Shown: in pieces, positions 27,088-35,082 of the stretch
How the letters are laid out: each line of letters begins with the position of its first letter
Position numbering within the stretch: the stretch's first letter is position 1
Assembly: GCF_036231945.1 (NCBI RefSeq)
Contig: NZ_CP109599.1
Coordinates: 3,318,501 to 3,382,500, forward strand
Direction of reading: 5' to 3'
DNA length: 64,000 bases
DNA from: Streptomyces sp. NBC_01429
Lineage (GTDB): Bacteria; Actinomycetota; Actinomycetes; Streptomycetales; Streptomycetaceae
Notes under the pieces: generated by a model
Seen by the model: only the letters and a program-made list of their open reading frames with translations
The model's database searches: none
Told to the model about the DNA's origin: nothing
Made by a program: the position numbers and the translations under genes

Positions 27088-27837
27088 CTATACCTGAGCC
27101 ATACCGCCGTCGATGCAGAGTTCCGCACCTGTCATGAAACTGCTCTCGTCCGAGGCGAGAAACAGCGCGCCATTGGCGATCTCCTCGGGAAGCCCGAGGC
27201 GGCCCATCGGGACAAGGGCGCTCATGTGGGCTCGGAGAGCTACTGGATCCTGACCGAAGTACTCGGCCTGTCCGTCGATGATGAGTGTGTCGATCGGCCC
27301 CGGACTCAGCACGTTGACCCGAAGACCCCGGTCGCCGAACTCCGCCGCCCATGTGCGCGCGTAGGAGCGCACGGCGGCCTTCGCCGCGCTGTAAGTCCCT
27401 GCCCCGGGATCCCCCTTGACTGCCGTGATCGAGCCCAGCAGAACGATCGAGCCGCCCGTTCGCAGAAGCGGCAGCGCCTTCTGGACGGTGAACAGTGCGC
27501 CGCGGGCATTGACGTCGAATGTGCGGTCGAAGTGCTTCTCGGTCACGTCCCCGAAGTTCATCCGCTCAATGCTTCCAGCGTTCGCGACGATCACATCGAG
27601 GTGCCCGCTCTCCTGACGGATGGCCTCGACCACATGGTCGAGATCACCCGACACCGTAACGTCCGCGGTGACCGCCGTGACATGTCCGTCAATGGAAGCC
27701 TTCGCGGATTCGAGCGCCTCCTTCCGTCGCCCCGTTATGTAGACGTGGGCGCCTTCACTTCCGAATCTCTGGGCAATCGCCAGACCAAGGCCCGCGCTCC
27801 CGCCAGTGACGAGGGCTACCTTGTTCGCGAGACGCAT
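27088..27837 (-). CDS. Short-chain dehydrogenase/reductase (SDR)
   Basis: 249 residues. Nucleotide-binding glycines TGGSAGLG (11-18) and the catalytic Tyr-x-x-x-Lys in YSAAK (~154-158), with SITA upstream, define a classical SDR that uses NAD(P)H. The closing AELCIDGGMAQV is typical of FabG-like members. AAGGAGAA precedes the ATG. Divergently transcribed from a LysR gene, with palindromic sites between, so the LysR protein probably controls it. Substrate unknown. Confidence 0.9.
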   Translation of the reverse strand: MRLANKVALVTGGSAGLGLAIAQRFGSEGAHVYITGRRKEALESAKASIDGHVTAVTADVTVSGDLDHVVEAIRQESGHLDVIVANAGSIERMNFGDVTEKHFDRTFDVNARGALFTVQKALPLLRTGGSIVLLGSITAVKGDPGAGTYSAAKAAVRSYARTWAAEFGDRGLRVNVLSPGPIDTLIIDGQAEYFGQDPVALRAHMSALVPMGRLGLPEEIANGALFLASDESSFMTGAELCIDGGMAQV

Positions 27838-27911
27838 GCATTCTCCTTGAGTGGTGATGGCTGCGCTGGGCGTGCACCACGGTAGGACCGGGTCTCACAT
27901 AGAGGCAAATA

Positions 27912-27949
27912 ATGTCAACGTATACTCTGCATTGACATCTTCTATGTCA
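27912..27949. promoter_or_regulatory. LysR operator: three alternating half-sites
   Basis: TGACAT-CTTCT-ATGTCA (27933-27949) is a perfect 17-bp dyad, and a further ATGTCA lies at 27912-27917, 15 bases before the TGACAT. Lying between the SDR and LysR genes, it has the form of a LysR recognition/activation site pair. Confidence 0.7.
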
Positions 27950-27968
27950 TGTCGAAGGTTGGATTCGA

Positions 27969-28877
27969 ATGAACCTGCGCCAGTACGAATACGCCCTGGC
28001 CGTCGCCGACGAGGGCTCCATGACAGCGGCGGCAGAACGTCTGCGGGTCACTCAGCCCTCCCTGTCGCAGCAGATCGGCGCCCTGGAGAAGCACCTCGGG
28101 GTGCAGCTGTTCACCCGCAACCCGAGCGGGGTGACGGTGACGGTGGCGGGGCGGGCCTTCCTCGCGGAGGCGAAGATCGCGACGACCGCGTCCCGGCGTG
28201 CCGTCACGGCCGCCCGCGCCGCCAACGGGGAACTGGCGGGCGAACTCATCATGGCTGTCCATATGGGCCTGGGAGCACGCCAACTGCCCGAGGTATTGGG
28301 GCAGTTGCGAAGTCGCCACCCGAAGCTACAGGTGACTCTCCACGAGGAGCCCGATCCCGCGGACATGGAACGACTGGTCCGCGAGGGAACCCTCGACATG
28401 GTCCTCGTGCACCGCATCCCCGCCGGGTGCACCTTCGACGTTCACCCTCTGGGCGAGGAAGCCTACGTCGCCATCCTGCCGAAGGGGCACCCGCTTCTCT
28501 CGGACGGTGCCGCCCCGCACCTGGAAGACCTGGCGTCGGAGGGGTGGATCCGGTTCCGGCGCGCCAGCCTGCTCGACGAGTACCTCGCCCGCCTGCTCGC
28601 CGACGCGGGCCTCAGCCCGCACACGGTGGCCCGAGCGTCACAGATCTCCACCGCGGTGCGGCTCGTGGCACAGGGCCTGGGCGTCACCGTGGTCCCGGCC
28701 TCGGCCATCCCCGAGGGCTTCGAAGAACTGGCCTGCCCGCTCCTGCCCTCCCTGACCGAGCCCGTCCTCGTCGGCGTGCGGCGCAATCCGGGTTCGGCGG
28801 AGACGGCCATGCTCGACCATCTCAGCCGGCAGAACTGGTGCGGTGGAGAACTCCTCGGTCAGCCCGCGACTGTCTGA
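27969..28877 (+). CDS. LysR-family transcriptional regulator
   Basis: 302 residues. A winged HTH lies at ~1-60 (MTAAAERLRVTQPSLSQQIG), then a periplasmic-binding-like effector domain (~90-290). Divergent from an SDR enzyme gene with a palindromic operator between, the classic LTTR arrangement of autorepression and co-inducer-dependent activation of the enzyme gene. The inducer is probably a substrate or product of the SDR. Confidence 0.92.
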   Translation: MNLRQYEYALAVADEGSMTAAAERLRVTQPSLSQQIGALEKHLGVQLFTRNPSGVTVTVAGRAFLAEAKIATTASRRAVTAARAANGELAGELIMAVHMGLGARQLPEVLGQLRSRHPKLQVTLHEEPDPADMERLVREGTLDMVLVHRIPAGCTFDVHPLGEEAYVAILPKGHPLLSDGAAPHLEDLASEGWIRFRRASLLDEYLARLLADAGLSPHTVARASQISTAVRLVAQGLGVTVVPASAIPEGFEELACPLLPSLTEPVLVGVRRNPGSAETAMLDHLSRQNWCGGELLGQPATV

Positions 28878-28982
28878 GCGTTCGCTTTCCACGTTGAACC
28901 GACCAGGGAACGGCCTCGGGCCCCGAAGCCATTCACGATGCCGCCCTGGAACAAGGACGCCGCCGGCGTCTGTCCCGGGTCG

Positions 28983-29612
28983 TCAGGTCCGGGTCGGTGG
29001 CGCACTCACCGCCGCCGTCAGGAACGTGACCGCCCATCGCCGGGCCGCCTCGCCCGCCACCGGGGACACGCAGCCGGGGGAGGGCCGCTGGTGAGCCTCA
29101 AGGCGGTCGACGGCCGTCACGGCGAGGATCCCCCGCATCCGGAACCACAGCTCCTCCGGGGAAAGGCCGGGCAGTACGCGCGCGAAGGCCGCGAGGTAGC
29201 GCTCGCGGACGGAGCCCTCGGCCGGGCCGGTCCAGCTGCGCGCCTCCTCGGCCGGGTCGCTGAGGATCGTCACGATCAGCCGGGACGTCCGGGCGCCGCC
29301 CTCGTCCCCGGCCGGCGTCTCGTCGAACAGCGGCCCCACGAATGCCTCCACCAGTTCGCCGACCGGCGGGTCGGGGGTCCGGGCGAGCAGCCTGTCCAGC
29401 CCGGCGCACTGGGCGGCGTTGATGGGCTCGACCACGCGGCGGACCACCGCGGCCATCAGCTCCGCCTTCGAGCCGAAGTGGTAGCCGACGGCCGCCAGGT
29501 TCGCCCCGGCGAGTGTGGTGATCGCGCGGACCGAGGTGCCGCGGTATCCGTGCTCGGCGAAGAGGTACTCGGCCGCGTCGAGGATCTGGGTGCGGGTGTC
29601 TGGGGTCGCCAC
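28983..29612 (-). CDS. TetR-family transcriptional regulator
   Basis: 209 residues with the TetR HTH at ~8-55 (YRGTSVRAITTLAGANLAAVGYHFGSK), then a larger helical domain. It is divergent from a ketopantoate-reductase-like gene, and direct repeats in the 69-bp intergenic region are likely binding sites. Ligand unknown. Confidence 0.9.
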   Translation of the reverse strand: MATPDTRTQILDAAEYLFAEHGYRGTSVRAITTLAGANLAAVGYHFGSKAELMAAVVRRVVEPINAAQCAGLDRLLARTPDPPVGELVEAFVGPLFDETPAGDEGGARTSRLIVTILSDPAEEARSWTGPAEGSVRERYLAAFARVLPGLSPEELWFRMRGILAVTAVDRLEAHQRPSPGCVSPVAGEAARRWAVTFLTAAVSAPPTRT

Positions 29613-29639
29613 ACGAGGGACTCTACATATGCTTGAATG

Positions 29640-29670
29640 AAACGAACGTATGAATCAAACGAACGTGTGA
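29640..29670. promoter_or_regulatory. Direct repeats between TetR and PanE-like genes
   Basis: AAACGAACGTATGA (29640-29653) and AAACGAACGTGTGA (29657-29670) repeat with a 17-bp period just upstream of the PanE-like gene. Likely a TetR operator array. Confidence 0.6.
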
Positions 29671-29681
29671 GAGAGGCTCCC

Positions 29682-30554
29682 ATGAAGCTGCTCGTGTACG
29701 GCGCCGGGGTCTGCGGCAGCCTGTTCGCCGCCCACATGCACGAGGCCGGCCACGACGTCTCGCTCCTCGCCCGGGGCGAGCGCCTGACCGCCCTGCGCCG
29801 GCACGGAGTGCGACTCGCCGAGGAGGACGGCCCGGCTGTCGAGCGGGTGCCGGTACCGGTGGTCGAGCACCCGGACGGCGGGTACGACCTGATCACCGTC
29901 TTCGTCCGCACCCACCAGGTGGACGCGGTGCTGGAATCACTCGCCGGTGTCCAAGGGGACGTGCTGTTCCTGCTCAACTGGGCAGCCGGTCCGGAGACGC
30001 TGGGTGCGTTGCTCGGCCACGAGCGGGTGCTGCTCGGCTTCCCCGCGACCGGCGGCACGATGGACGGCGACGTGGTCCGCTACCGCAGGAGCAGTTTCGT
30101 CACCCGCCGGGTCGCGATGCCGATCGGTGAGCCCGACGGCCGTACGACCCCACGACTGGAACGGATCGTGGAGACGTTCCGTACCGCCGGGATCAACGCC
30201 AAGGCCCAGCCGCGGATGGCCGCCTGGCTCAGGACGCACGCCGCCTTCGAGGTCCCGCTCGGGCAGGCGGTACACGCGGCGGGCGGCCCGGTCGCGCTGG
30301 CCGACGACCCGGACGCGGTCCGCGGCATGCTCCACCTCATGCGGCAGAACCTCGCCGCGCTGGAGACGCCGCCGGTACCTCGCGCGTTCACCGCGTTGCG
30401 GGTTCTGCCGCGAGGGCTCCTCGTGGCCCTGCTCCGGCGCTTCCTGAAGAGCCCGACGGCCGTGCACAGCGGACTCAACGACTCCTCGCCCGCCACGGCG
30501 GCCGAACTCGACCGGCTGGCCGAACAGCTCCGTACCCCTGCGGGAGCCCGCTGA
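29682..30554 (+). CDS. Ketopantoate reductase family protein (PanE/ApbA-like)
   Basis: 290 residues; GAGAGG precedes ATG 29682, while the upstream ATG-like frame lies over the operator. The Rossmann fingerprint GAGVCG is at 7-12, a second region DGGYDLITVFVRTHQ is at ~65-80, and a helical C-terminal domain follows. True PanE converts ketopantoate to pantoate with NADPH. The catalytic Lys/Glu pair cannot be verified by eye, and a TetR neighbour suggests a specialised reductase rather than the biosynthetic one. Confidence 0.85.
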   Translation: MKLLVYGAGVCGSLFAAHMHEAGHDVSLLARGERLTALRRHGVRLAEEDGPAVERVPVPVVEHPDGGYDLITVFVRTHQVDAVLESLAGVQGDVLFLLNWAAGPETLGALLGHERVLLGFPATGGTMDGDVVRYRRSSFVTRRVAMPIGEPDGRTTPRLERIVETFRTAGINAKAQPRMAAWLRTHAAFEVPLGQAVHAAGGPVALADDPDAVRGMLHLMRQNLAALETPPVPRAFTALRVLPRGLLVALLRRFLKSPTAVHSGLNDSSPATAAELDRLAEQLRTPAGAR

Positions 30555-30578
30555 GACCACGCACACCACGGACGGCGA

Positions 30579-31223
30579 CTAGTCGGCGGTGATCCGATTC
30601 CAGAAGTGGTGCGTAAGGCCGCTCACCGAGGAGGCCGACTCGATGGTGAAGCGGTCCTGAACCCCGGCCAGCCCGTCCCACATCGAGACCCCGGCGCCGA
30701 GGGTGATGGGCACGGTGACCAGGTGCATGAAGTCGATGAGGTCGGCCGCCAGGAACTGCCGGACGGTGGAGGGGCCGCCGCCGATGCGAACGTCCCGGCC
30801 GTCCGCGAGGTCCTGGGCGTAGGCGAGTGCGTCCTCGGGTGCGGCGTCGAGGAAGTGGAAACTCGTTCCGTTGCCGAAGTGGAGGGGTTCACGCCGGTGG
30901 TGGGTGAGCACGACCACGGGCGTACGGAAGGGAGGCTCGTCGCCCCACCAGCCCCGCCACTCGTCGTCGGCCCACTCGCCGGTCTGCGGACCGAATTTGC
31001 CCCGGCCCATGATCTCGGCCCCGATGCCCTGGCCCCAGGTGCTGGTGAGAGCGCGATCGAGGGTGATCGGGTCGTCCACGGCGTCCACACCGTGGATGAC
31101 CCGCCCGTCGAACCGCGCGAACAGCCTCTCGGCGCCGCCGATGGGTGTGTCGATCGTGATCGTCTCGCCTGCGCTGTAGCCGTCGAGGGAGACATGGAAG
31201 TTCTGCACGCGGACCTTGGCCAT
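30579..31223 (-). CDS. Dihydrofolate reductase/RibD C-terminal family protein
   Basis: 214 residues from the second ATG (31223), for which AAGG lies 8 bases upstream; the first ATG (31232) is 3 codons earlier. The RibD/DHFR fold shows in VQNFHVSLDGYSAGE at the start, GRGKFG, VVVLTHHRREPL, GGPSTVRQFLAADLID near 145-160 and a C-terminal ITL strand. Such NADPH reductases are usually annotated dihydrofolate reductase family and have varied substrates. It is divergent from an HxlR-type regulator with an inverted repeat between. Confidence 0.9.
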   Translation of the reverse strand: MAKVRVQNFHVSLDGYSAGETITIDTPIGGAERLFARFDGRVIHGVDAVDDPITLDRALTSTWGQGIGAEIMGRGKFGPQTGEWADDEWRGWWGDEPPFRTPVVVLTHHRREPLHFGNGTSFHFLDAAPEDALAYAQDLADGRDVRIGGGPSTVRQFLAADLIDFMHLVTVPITLGAGVSMWDGLAGVQDRFTIESASSVSGLTHHFWNRITAD

Positions 31224-31254
31224 GTGATGCACCTTCAGCGAGTGATTGCAATCT

Positions 31255-31282
31255 GCAACTGGTTGACGAACCCTACAGTTGC
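31255..31282. promoter_or_regulatory. Inverted repeat between DHFR-like and HxlR genes
   Basis: GCAACT (31255-31260) and AGTTGC (31277-31282) form a dyad with a 16-base spacer. Placement between divergent genes suggests the HxlR operator. Confidence 0.55.
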
Positions 31283-31309
31283 GAGTCGCGATAAGTCAGG
31301 AGGTGCGCG

Positions 31310-31807
31310 ATGCGTGAGCAGCCGCGTTCGGGATGCGCGATCAACGCCGCAGTGGAGGTCCTGGGAGACCCGTGGACTCTGATCGTGCTTCGTGACGTGA
31401 TCTTCGGTGGACGTCGCCACTTCCGCGATCTGATGACCCATAACGACGAAGGCATCGCGTCCAATATCCTCGCCGGCCGCCTGCGCAAGCTCGTCGAGGC
31501 GGGCCTGCTCAGCCGCGACGACGCCACGCGTGGCCGGAGAGCGACCTACACCCTCACCGAAGCCGGCATCCAGACTCTCCCCGTGATGGTCGCCCTCGGC
31601 ACGTGGGGGCTGCGGCACCGGCCCACGACCCCGCAGCTCGCGGCACGTGCCCGCATCCTCGCGGAGGGTTCGCCGCACCTCGTGAGCGAGCTCATGGACG
31701 AACTGCGCGAGATCCACCTCGGCGTCACGCCCGAAACCCCCAAGAGCCCCACTGCTTCGGAGCGGTTGCGACAGGCGTACGAAGCCGCTCGGTCACAGGC
31801 TCACTGA
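31310..31807 (+). CDS. HxlR-family transcriptional regulator
   Basis: 165 residues. The HxlR winged helix is clear: CAINAAVEVLGDPWTLIVLR, FRDLMTHNDEGIASNILAGR, LRKLVEAGLLSR and YTLTEAG. The initial RSGCAI Cys often senses aldehydes or electrophiles in this family. It is divergent from the DHFR-like reductase, a standard redox-stress arrangement; it probably represses or activates that gene in response to a reactive compound. Confidence 0.9.
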   Translation: MREQPRSGCAINAAVEVLGDPWTLIVLRDVIFGGRRHFRDLMTHNDEGIASNILAGRLRKLVEAGLLSRDDATRGRRATYTLTEAGIQTLPVMVALGTWGLRHRPTTPQLAARARILAEGSPHLVSELMDELREIHLGVTPETPKSPTASERLRQAYEAARSQAH

Positions 31808-31838
31808 CGCGACCAGGTGAGACGGGCCGGCGCCCCGC

Positions 31839-31964
31839 TCAAGTGGCCTGTGCGACAAGCGCGATGACGAGGGCCGCGAGCGCGGCGGAGCACGCGAGGA
31901 TCGTGAGTCCCCCGGCGATCACCATGACCATCACGCGCTTTCGCAGATCGGGTTCGTCGGTCAT
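31839..31964 (-). CDS. Small membrane protein 1 of micro-operon
   Basis: 41 residues from ATG 31964, with one hydrophobic helix of ~25 residues (VMVMVIAGGLTILACSAA, then LAALVIALVA) after a short charged head. ATG overlaps the TGA of the preceding gene (ATGA). Last gene of a four-gene set linked by ATGA/GTGA overlaps. Function unknown. Confidence 0.6.
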   Translation of the reverse strand: MTDEPDLRKRVMVMVIAGGLTILACSAALAALVIALVAQAT

Positions 31965-32071
31965 TCGGTGCGGACCGTCAGGACGAGCCCGAGCGCGATG
32001 AGCCCCCAGCAGCCCAGGACCGCCAGCCCCCACGCGATCCGGCCGGCCGTTCGTCTCGCCGCGCGGTTCAC
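31961..32071 (-). CDS. Small membrane protein 2 of micro-operon
   Basis: 36 residues from GTG 32071, which overlaps the stop of the previous gene (GTGA). A basic head (NRAARRTAGR) is followed by a single transmembrane helix (IAWGLAVLGCWGLIALGLVL). It is shorter than common gene-caller limits and easily missed, but the two flanking overlaps and composition support it. Function unknown. Confidence 0.55.
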   Translation of the reverse strand: MNRAARRTAGRIAWGLAVLGCWGLIALGLVLTVRTE

Positions 32072-32268
32072 CGGGCCCACCGCACGTGTTCCGGCGCGAC
32101 CAGCCACTCCGTACCGCCGTCCTCGGGCCGGAGGAACGCCGTGGGCCGCTTACGGCGCTCGCGGGGGAGGTCGGCGGGGTCCTCGTAGTCCAGGATCACG
32201 TCCCGCAGGACGCCGACGCGCCCCTCCTCGTCCTCCACCCGGCGGCCGACATCCGCCGCCGTGATCAC
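32068..32268 (-). CDS. Small hypothetical protein 3 of micro-operon
   Basis: 66 residues from GTG 32268. Soluble: ITAADVGRRVEDEEGRVGVL, then RDVILDYEDPADLPRERR and TEWLVAPEHVRWA. The pattern (VGRRV near the start, a diacid patch, and a final WLVAPEHVR) is a small SH3-like strand arrangement common in Streptomyces, but I do not recall a family name. GTGA overlaps link it to both neighbours. Confidence 0.65.
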   Translation of the reverse strand: MITAADVGRRVEDEEGRVGVLRDVILDYEDPADLPRERRKRPTAFLRPEDGGTEWLVAPEHVRWAR

Positions 32269-32783
32269 TGGTGCCCCTCGGGGTGCCGCCGCAGGAAGAC
32301 GTTGCAGTCGGACACCGTGGTCATATCCCCCACGACCCGCGCCCGTGCCCGGACGCCGGCGAGTTCGACGCAGCCGAGGCACCCCTCGACGGGCGCTGGA
32401 TCCGCCTGCGCGGGCTCGGGGAGCGGCAGCTCAAGGGGCTCCGTCTGATACCTGGTCGGCTCGGTCATCTCCGTACCTCCGTCGTCCCCGGCCGGTACCA
32501 CCGACCGACCGTCCGCGCGCACGTGCTCCGGTTCCGCCCCGGTAGTGGCGGCTCCACCCGCCGACCCCCGCCGCAACCCGGCCTCCACAGCGGCCAGCAC
32601 CTCCGCCGTCGGCCTGACGTACGGCCCACGCGGCGCACCGTCCGGAAGCGGCGCCCACGCGGAGAACCACGTCTCGTCGGGGGTGCCCTCCCAGCGCGCC
32701 CGCCGCCGCTCGGCCACCTCTTGCGGGGTGAGGGGGGACCTGCGGGGCTGGGGGGTGTCGGGGGGAATGTGTTTGCGATTCAC
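32265..32783 (-). CDS. Hypothetical protein, first gene of micro-operon
   Basis: 172 residues. The N-terminal half (AERRRARWEGTPDETWFSAW) and the C-terminal half (TRYQTEPLELPLPEP, then VEGCLGCVELAGVRARA and SDCNVFLRRHPEGH) look like two units joined by a Gly/Ala/Asp linker. An internal ATG near 32468, aligned with MTEPTRYQTE, could give a separate ~67-residue protein. The CLGC and DCNVFLRRH motifs recur in Streptomyces hypothetical proteins in my experience. Function unknown. Confidence 0.6.
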   Translation of the reverse strand: MNRKHIPPDTPQPRRSPLTPQEVAERRRARWEGTPDETWFSAWAPLPDGAPRGPYVRPTAEVLAAVEAGLRRGSAGGAATTGAEPEHVRADGRSVVPAGDDGGTEMTEPTRYQTEPLELPLPEPAQADPAPVEGCLGCVELAGVRARARVVGDMTTVSDCNVFLRRHPEGHQ

Positions 32784-32887
32784 GATCCGCTCCTCTCTGT
32801 AGTCGCTTGACTACCGGGGGCGTTCAGCGTGGCGTAGAGTCCGGAACCATTCAACGTGTCAGCAACGGAAGAAAAATTGGTGGCGGC

Positions 32888-33727
32888 ATGGTCAACCGCA
32901 AGGAGTTGCAACCGGACAGCAGCCCACAGGCAGCCTTTGGCGCACGCGTCCGCAGTTCACGAGAGGCGCACGGATGGAAGCAAGAGGATCTTGCCGAACG
33001 GACGGGCTACAGCAGTACGCATATCTCAGCCGTGGAAACTGGCCGCAAGGTGCCAACTCTTCGCTTCTCGCGTAGCGCTGACCTGGCTTTCGGAACCAGC
33101 GACACAGCCGACACTTTCGAGCGCCAGTGGCGCGAGATCCGCAACGGCAGCTTGCTGGAGGGCTTTCCCGAGTACGTCGGCCACGAGGGCCGGGCAGCGG
33201 AGATAAGGCTGTTTGAAATCGGGATCATCCCTGGGCTGTTGCAGACACCGGAGTACGCGTCGGTACTGGCCGAAAGTGCCGTCAAGCGGGGAGCGATCAC
33301 ACCCGAGCAGGCGAGCGAGCGAGTACAGATGGTCGCGGAGCGGAAAGCCGCGCTCGTCCGTCCGCGCCCGCCGCTGGTCTTCGTCGTGCTGGACGAAAGC
33401 TGCATCCGTCGGCCCATCGGGGAACCAGCGGTCATGGAGGAACAGTTGGCCTATCTGGCCAAGTTCGCCGAGCTGCCGAACACGGTGCTCCAGGTCGCCC
33501 CGTTCACCATGGGCGCCCGCCGTACGTTCGATCTGCCGATCTACATCCTGACGATGTCGGACCGCTCGCTCATGTCGTACGCGGAGTCGGCCCAACGGGG
33601 CCATCTCGACCGAGAAAGCACCTCGGCACTCCCGATGCTGACGGCCTACCATCAGTTGCAGGCCGAAGCGCTCTCCCAGGCGACATCAGTAGCCATGATC
33701 GAACAGTTACGAAAGGGCACCCCGTGA
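32888..33727 (+). CDS. XRE-family helix-turn-helix regulator, DUF5753, second locus
   Basis: 279 residues from ATG 32888; the longer ORF upstream has poor content. An XRE HTH (RSSREAHGWKQEDLAERTGY, then STHISAVETGRKVPT) is followed by DUF5753 (QWREIRNGSLLEGFPEYVG and IPGLLQTPEYASVL, closing with YHQLQAEALS). It is a paralogue of the 2447 gene. Three DUF397 genes follow, the first overlapping its stop. No anti-sigma-type ATPase is adjacent, unlike the first locus. Role probably developmental or metabolic switching, by family. Confidence 0.92.
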   Translation: MVNRKELQPDSSPQAAFGARVRSSREAHGWKQEDLAERTGYSSTHISAVETGRKVPTLRFSRSADLAFGTSDTADTFERQWREIRNGSLLEGFPEYVGHEGRAAEIRLFEIGIIPGLLQTPEYASVLAESAVKRGAITPEQASERVQMVAERKAALVRPRPPLVFVVLDESCIRRPIGEPAVMEEQLAYLAKFAELPNTVLQVAPFTMGARRTFDLPIYILTMSDRSLMSYAESAQRGHLDRESTSALPMLTAYHQLQAEALSQATSVAMIEQLRKGTP

Positions 33728-33933
33728 CGACCGAGACCCCGCGTTGGTTCAAGTCCTCCTACAGCAACAACGGCGGCGCGTGCGTCGAGGTCGCCACCAA
33801 CCTCACCGCCCCGCGCGGCATCGTCCCCGTCCGCGACTCCAAGACCAAGAGCGGCCCCGAACTCGGCTTCCCCGCCACCGCGTTCACCACCTTCATCGCG
33901 GGCATCAAGACCGGAGAGTTCCCCACCCTCTGA
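33724..33933 (+). CDS. DUF397 protein, triplicate copy 1
   Basis: 69 residues; GTG overlaps the XRE stop (GTGA). RWFKSSYSNNGGACVEVATN, then GIVPVRDSKTKSG and FTTFIAGIKTGEF is the DUF397 pattern. The following two genes repeat it on an exact 225-bp period with nearly the same spacer. Presumed small partner of the XRE regulator. Confidence 0.9.
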   Translation: MTTETPRWFKSSYSNNGGACVEVATNLTAPRGIVPVRDSKTKSGPELGFPATAFTTFIAGIKTGEFPTL

Positions 33934-33948
33934 CAGGAAGGGCACCCC

Positions 33949-34158
33949 GTGACGACCCAATCCCCCCGTTGGTTCAAGTCCTCCTACAGCGAGCACGGCG
34001 GCCAGTGCATCGAAGTCGCCACCAACCTCACCACCACGCACGGCACCGTCCCCGTACGTGACTCCAAGGACCCGAGCGGCCCGGTACTGGACTTCCCCGC
34101 CACCGCGTTCACCACCTTCATCGCGGGCGTCAAGACCGGAGAGTTCCCCACCCTCTGA
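33949..34158 (+). CDS. DUF397 protein, triplicate copy 2
   Basis: 69 residues. It starts 225 bp after copy 1 and is very similar (RWFKSSYSEHGGQCIEVATN, GTVPVRDSKDPSG), sharing the upstream GAAGGGCACCCC-like spacer. It differs mainly near residues 12-17 and 40-45, the positions most likely to set partner specificity. Confidence 0.9.
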   Translation: MTTQSPRWFKSSYSEHGGQCIEVATNLTTTHGTVPVRDSKDPSGPVLDFPATAFTTFIAGVKTGEFPTL

Positions 34159-34173
34159 CACGAAGGGCACCCC

Positions 34174-34395
34174 GTGACGACCAAGATCCCGCGTTGGTTC
34201 AAGTCCTCCTACAGCGGCAACGGCGGCCAGTGCATCGAGGTCGCCACCAACCTCGCCTTCACACACGGCACCGTCCCCGTACGCGACTCCAAGACCAAGA
34301 GCGGCCCCGCACTCGGCTTCCCCGCCACCGCGTTCGCCACCTTCGTCACGGGCGTCAAGGCCGGAGCGTTCCCCACCGCGAGGCGCCCGCAGTAG
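34174..34395 (+). CDS. DUF397 protein, triplicate copy 3 (divergent tail)
   Basis: 73 residues; start 225 bp after copy 2. RWFKSSYSGNGGQCIEVATN and KTKSGPALGFPATAF match copies 1 and 2, but the C-terminus changes to TGVKAGAFPTARRPQ with four extra residues, so the copy-specific stop has been lost. It ends 82 bp before the inverted-repeat arm. Confidence 0.88.
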   Translation: MTTKIPRWFKSSYSGNGGQCIEVATNLAFTHGTVPVRDSKTKSGPALGFPATAFATFVTGVKAGAFPTARRPQ

Positions 34396-34476
34396 CGGCG
34401 CGAAGAGCAACGGGCTTCACCAAATGTCCGCCGTCCGGCTCGGCGCCGAGGCGGTCGTGGTGGGCCGGTACGGGTT

Positions 34477-34812
34477 ATGGCGGGTGGGGGCCGCCCCTCT
34501 CGGTTTGAGTTTCGCGCCTCCGGGCCGGGTGTAAAGGGCGCTCCTTCGTCGCGTCGGCTGCGCCGATTGCGCTGCGCTCCACCCTTGACACCCGTCCCTG
34601 CGGCGCAAGTGCAGGTACTCGGGAGGGGCGGCCCGGGGGGAAGGGTTCCCAGGGAAGGCAGGATCGCTGCGCGGGCCGGTCCCTGGCTGTCGGGCCGGTT
34701 CGCCCTGCGGGGCTGCGCGGTAGTTGGATGGGGTGGTGGCGCGTTCCGTCAAGCGTCCGTCGACCGGATGCTTGCTGGGACTCATGCCCCGCTGGTCACC
34801 GTGGTGGGGGGT
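34477..34812 (+). repeat. Inverted-repeat element, left arm
   Basis: Read forward from ATGGCGGGTGGGGGCC it matches the reverse complement of 35083-35423 over almost its whole length, with scattered mismatches and short indels. Read on the other strand a short frame begins MSPSKHP, repeated as MHPSTQQ and MKPSKHP in the other copies. Confidence 0.8.
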
Positions 34813-35082
34813 GCCCGGAATCTGACAGAGATCTCCCGCCCGCTCGGGGGCCGAGGTCCGTCGAGTGCGACGTGAGAGCCACTGCGAGGCCGTCTGGGCA
34901 CCGCAACGTCACACTCCACGGGATCTCGGCACCCACCCTCACCAAGATGCCCCATATGCCCTAACTTGGCAGGGCGTTGAGGCTCCCCTCCAACCCGTCA
35001 TGTGTCCCCGGCTGCACAAACCGCGCTCTACAGCACACCGACTCCCTTCAGGAGCCCACTCGGTGCCACACAAACCTCAGCT

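Noticed and set aside
27960..27990. TTCGAA-centred palindrome resembling a tRNA T-loop
   Set aside because: It spans the LysR start codon and no cloverleaf stems flank it.
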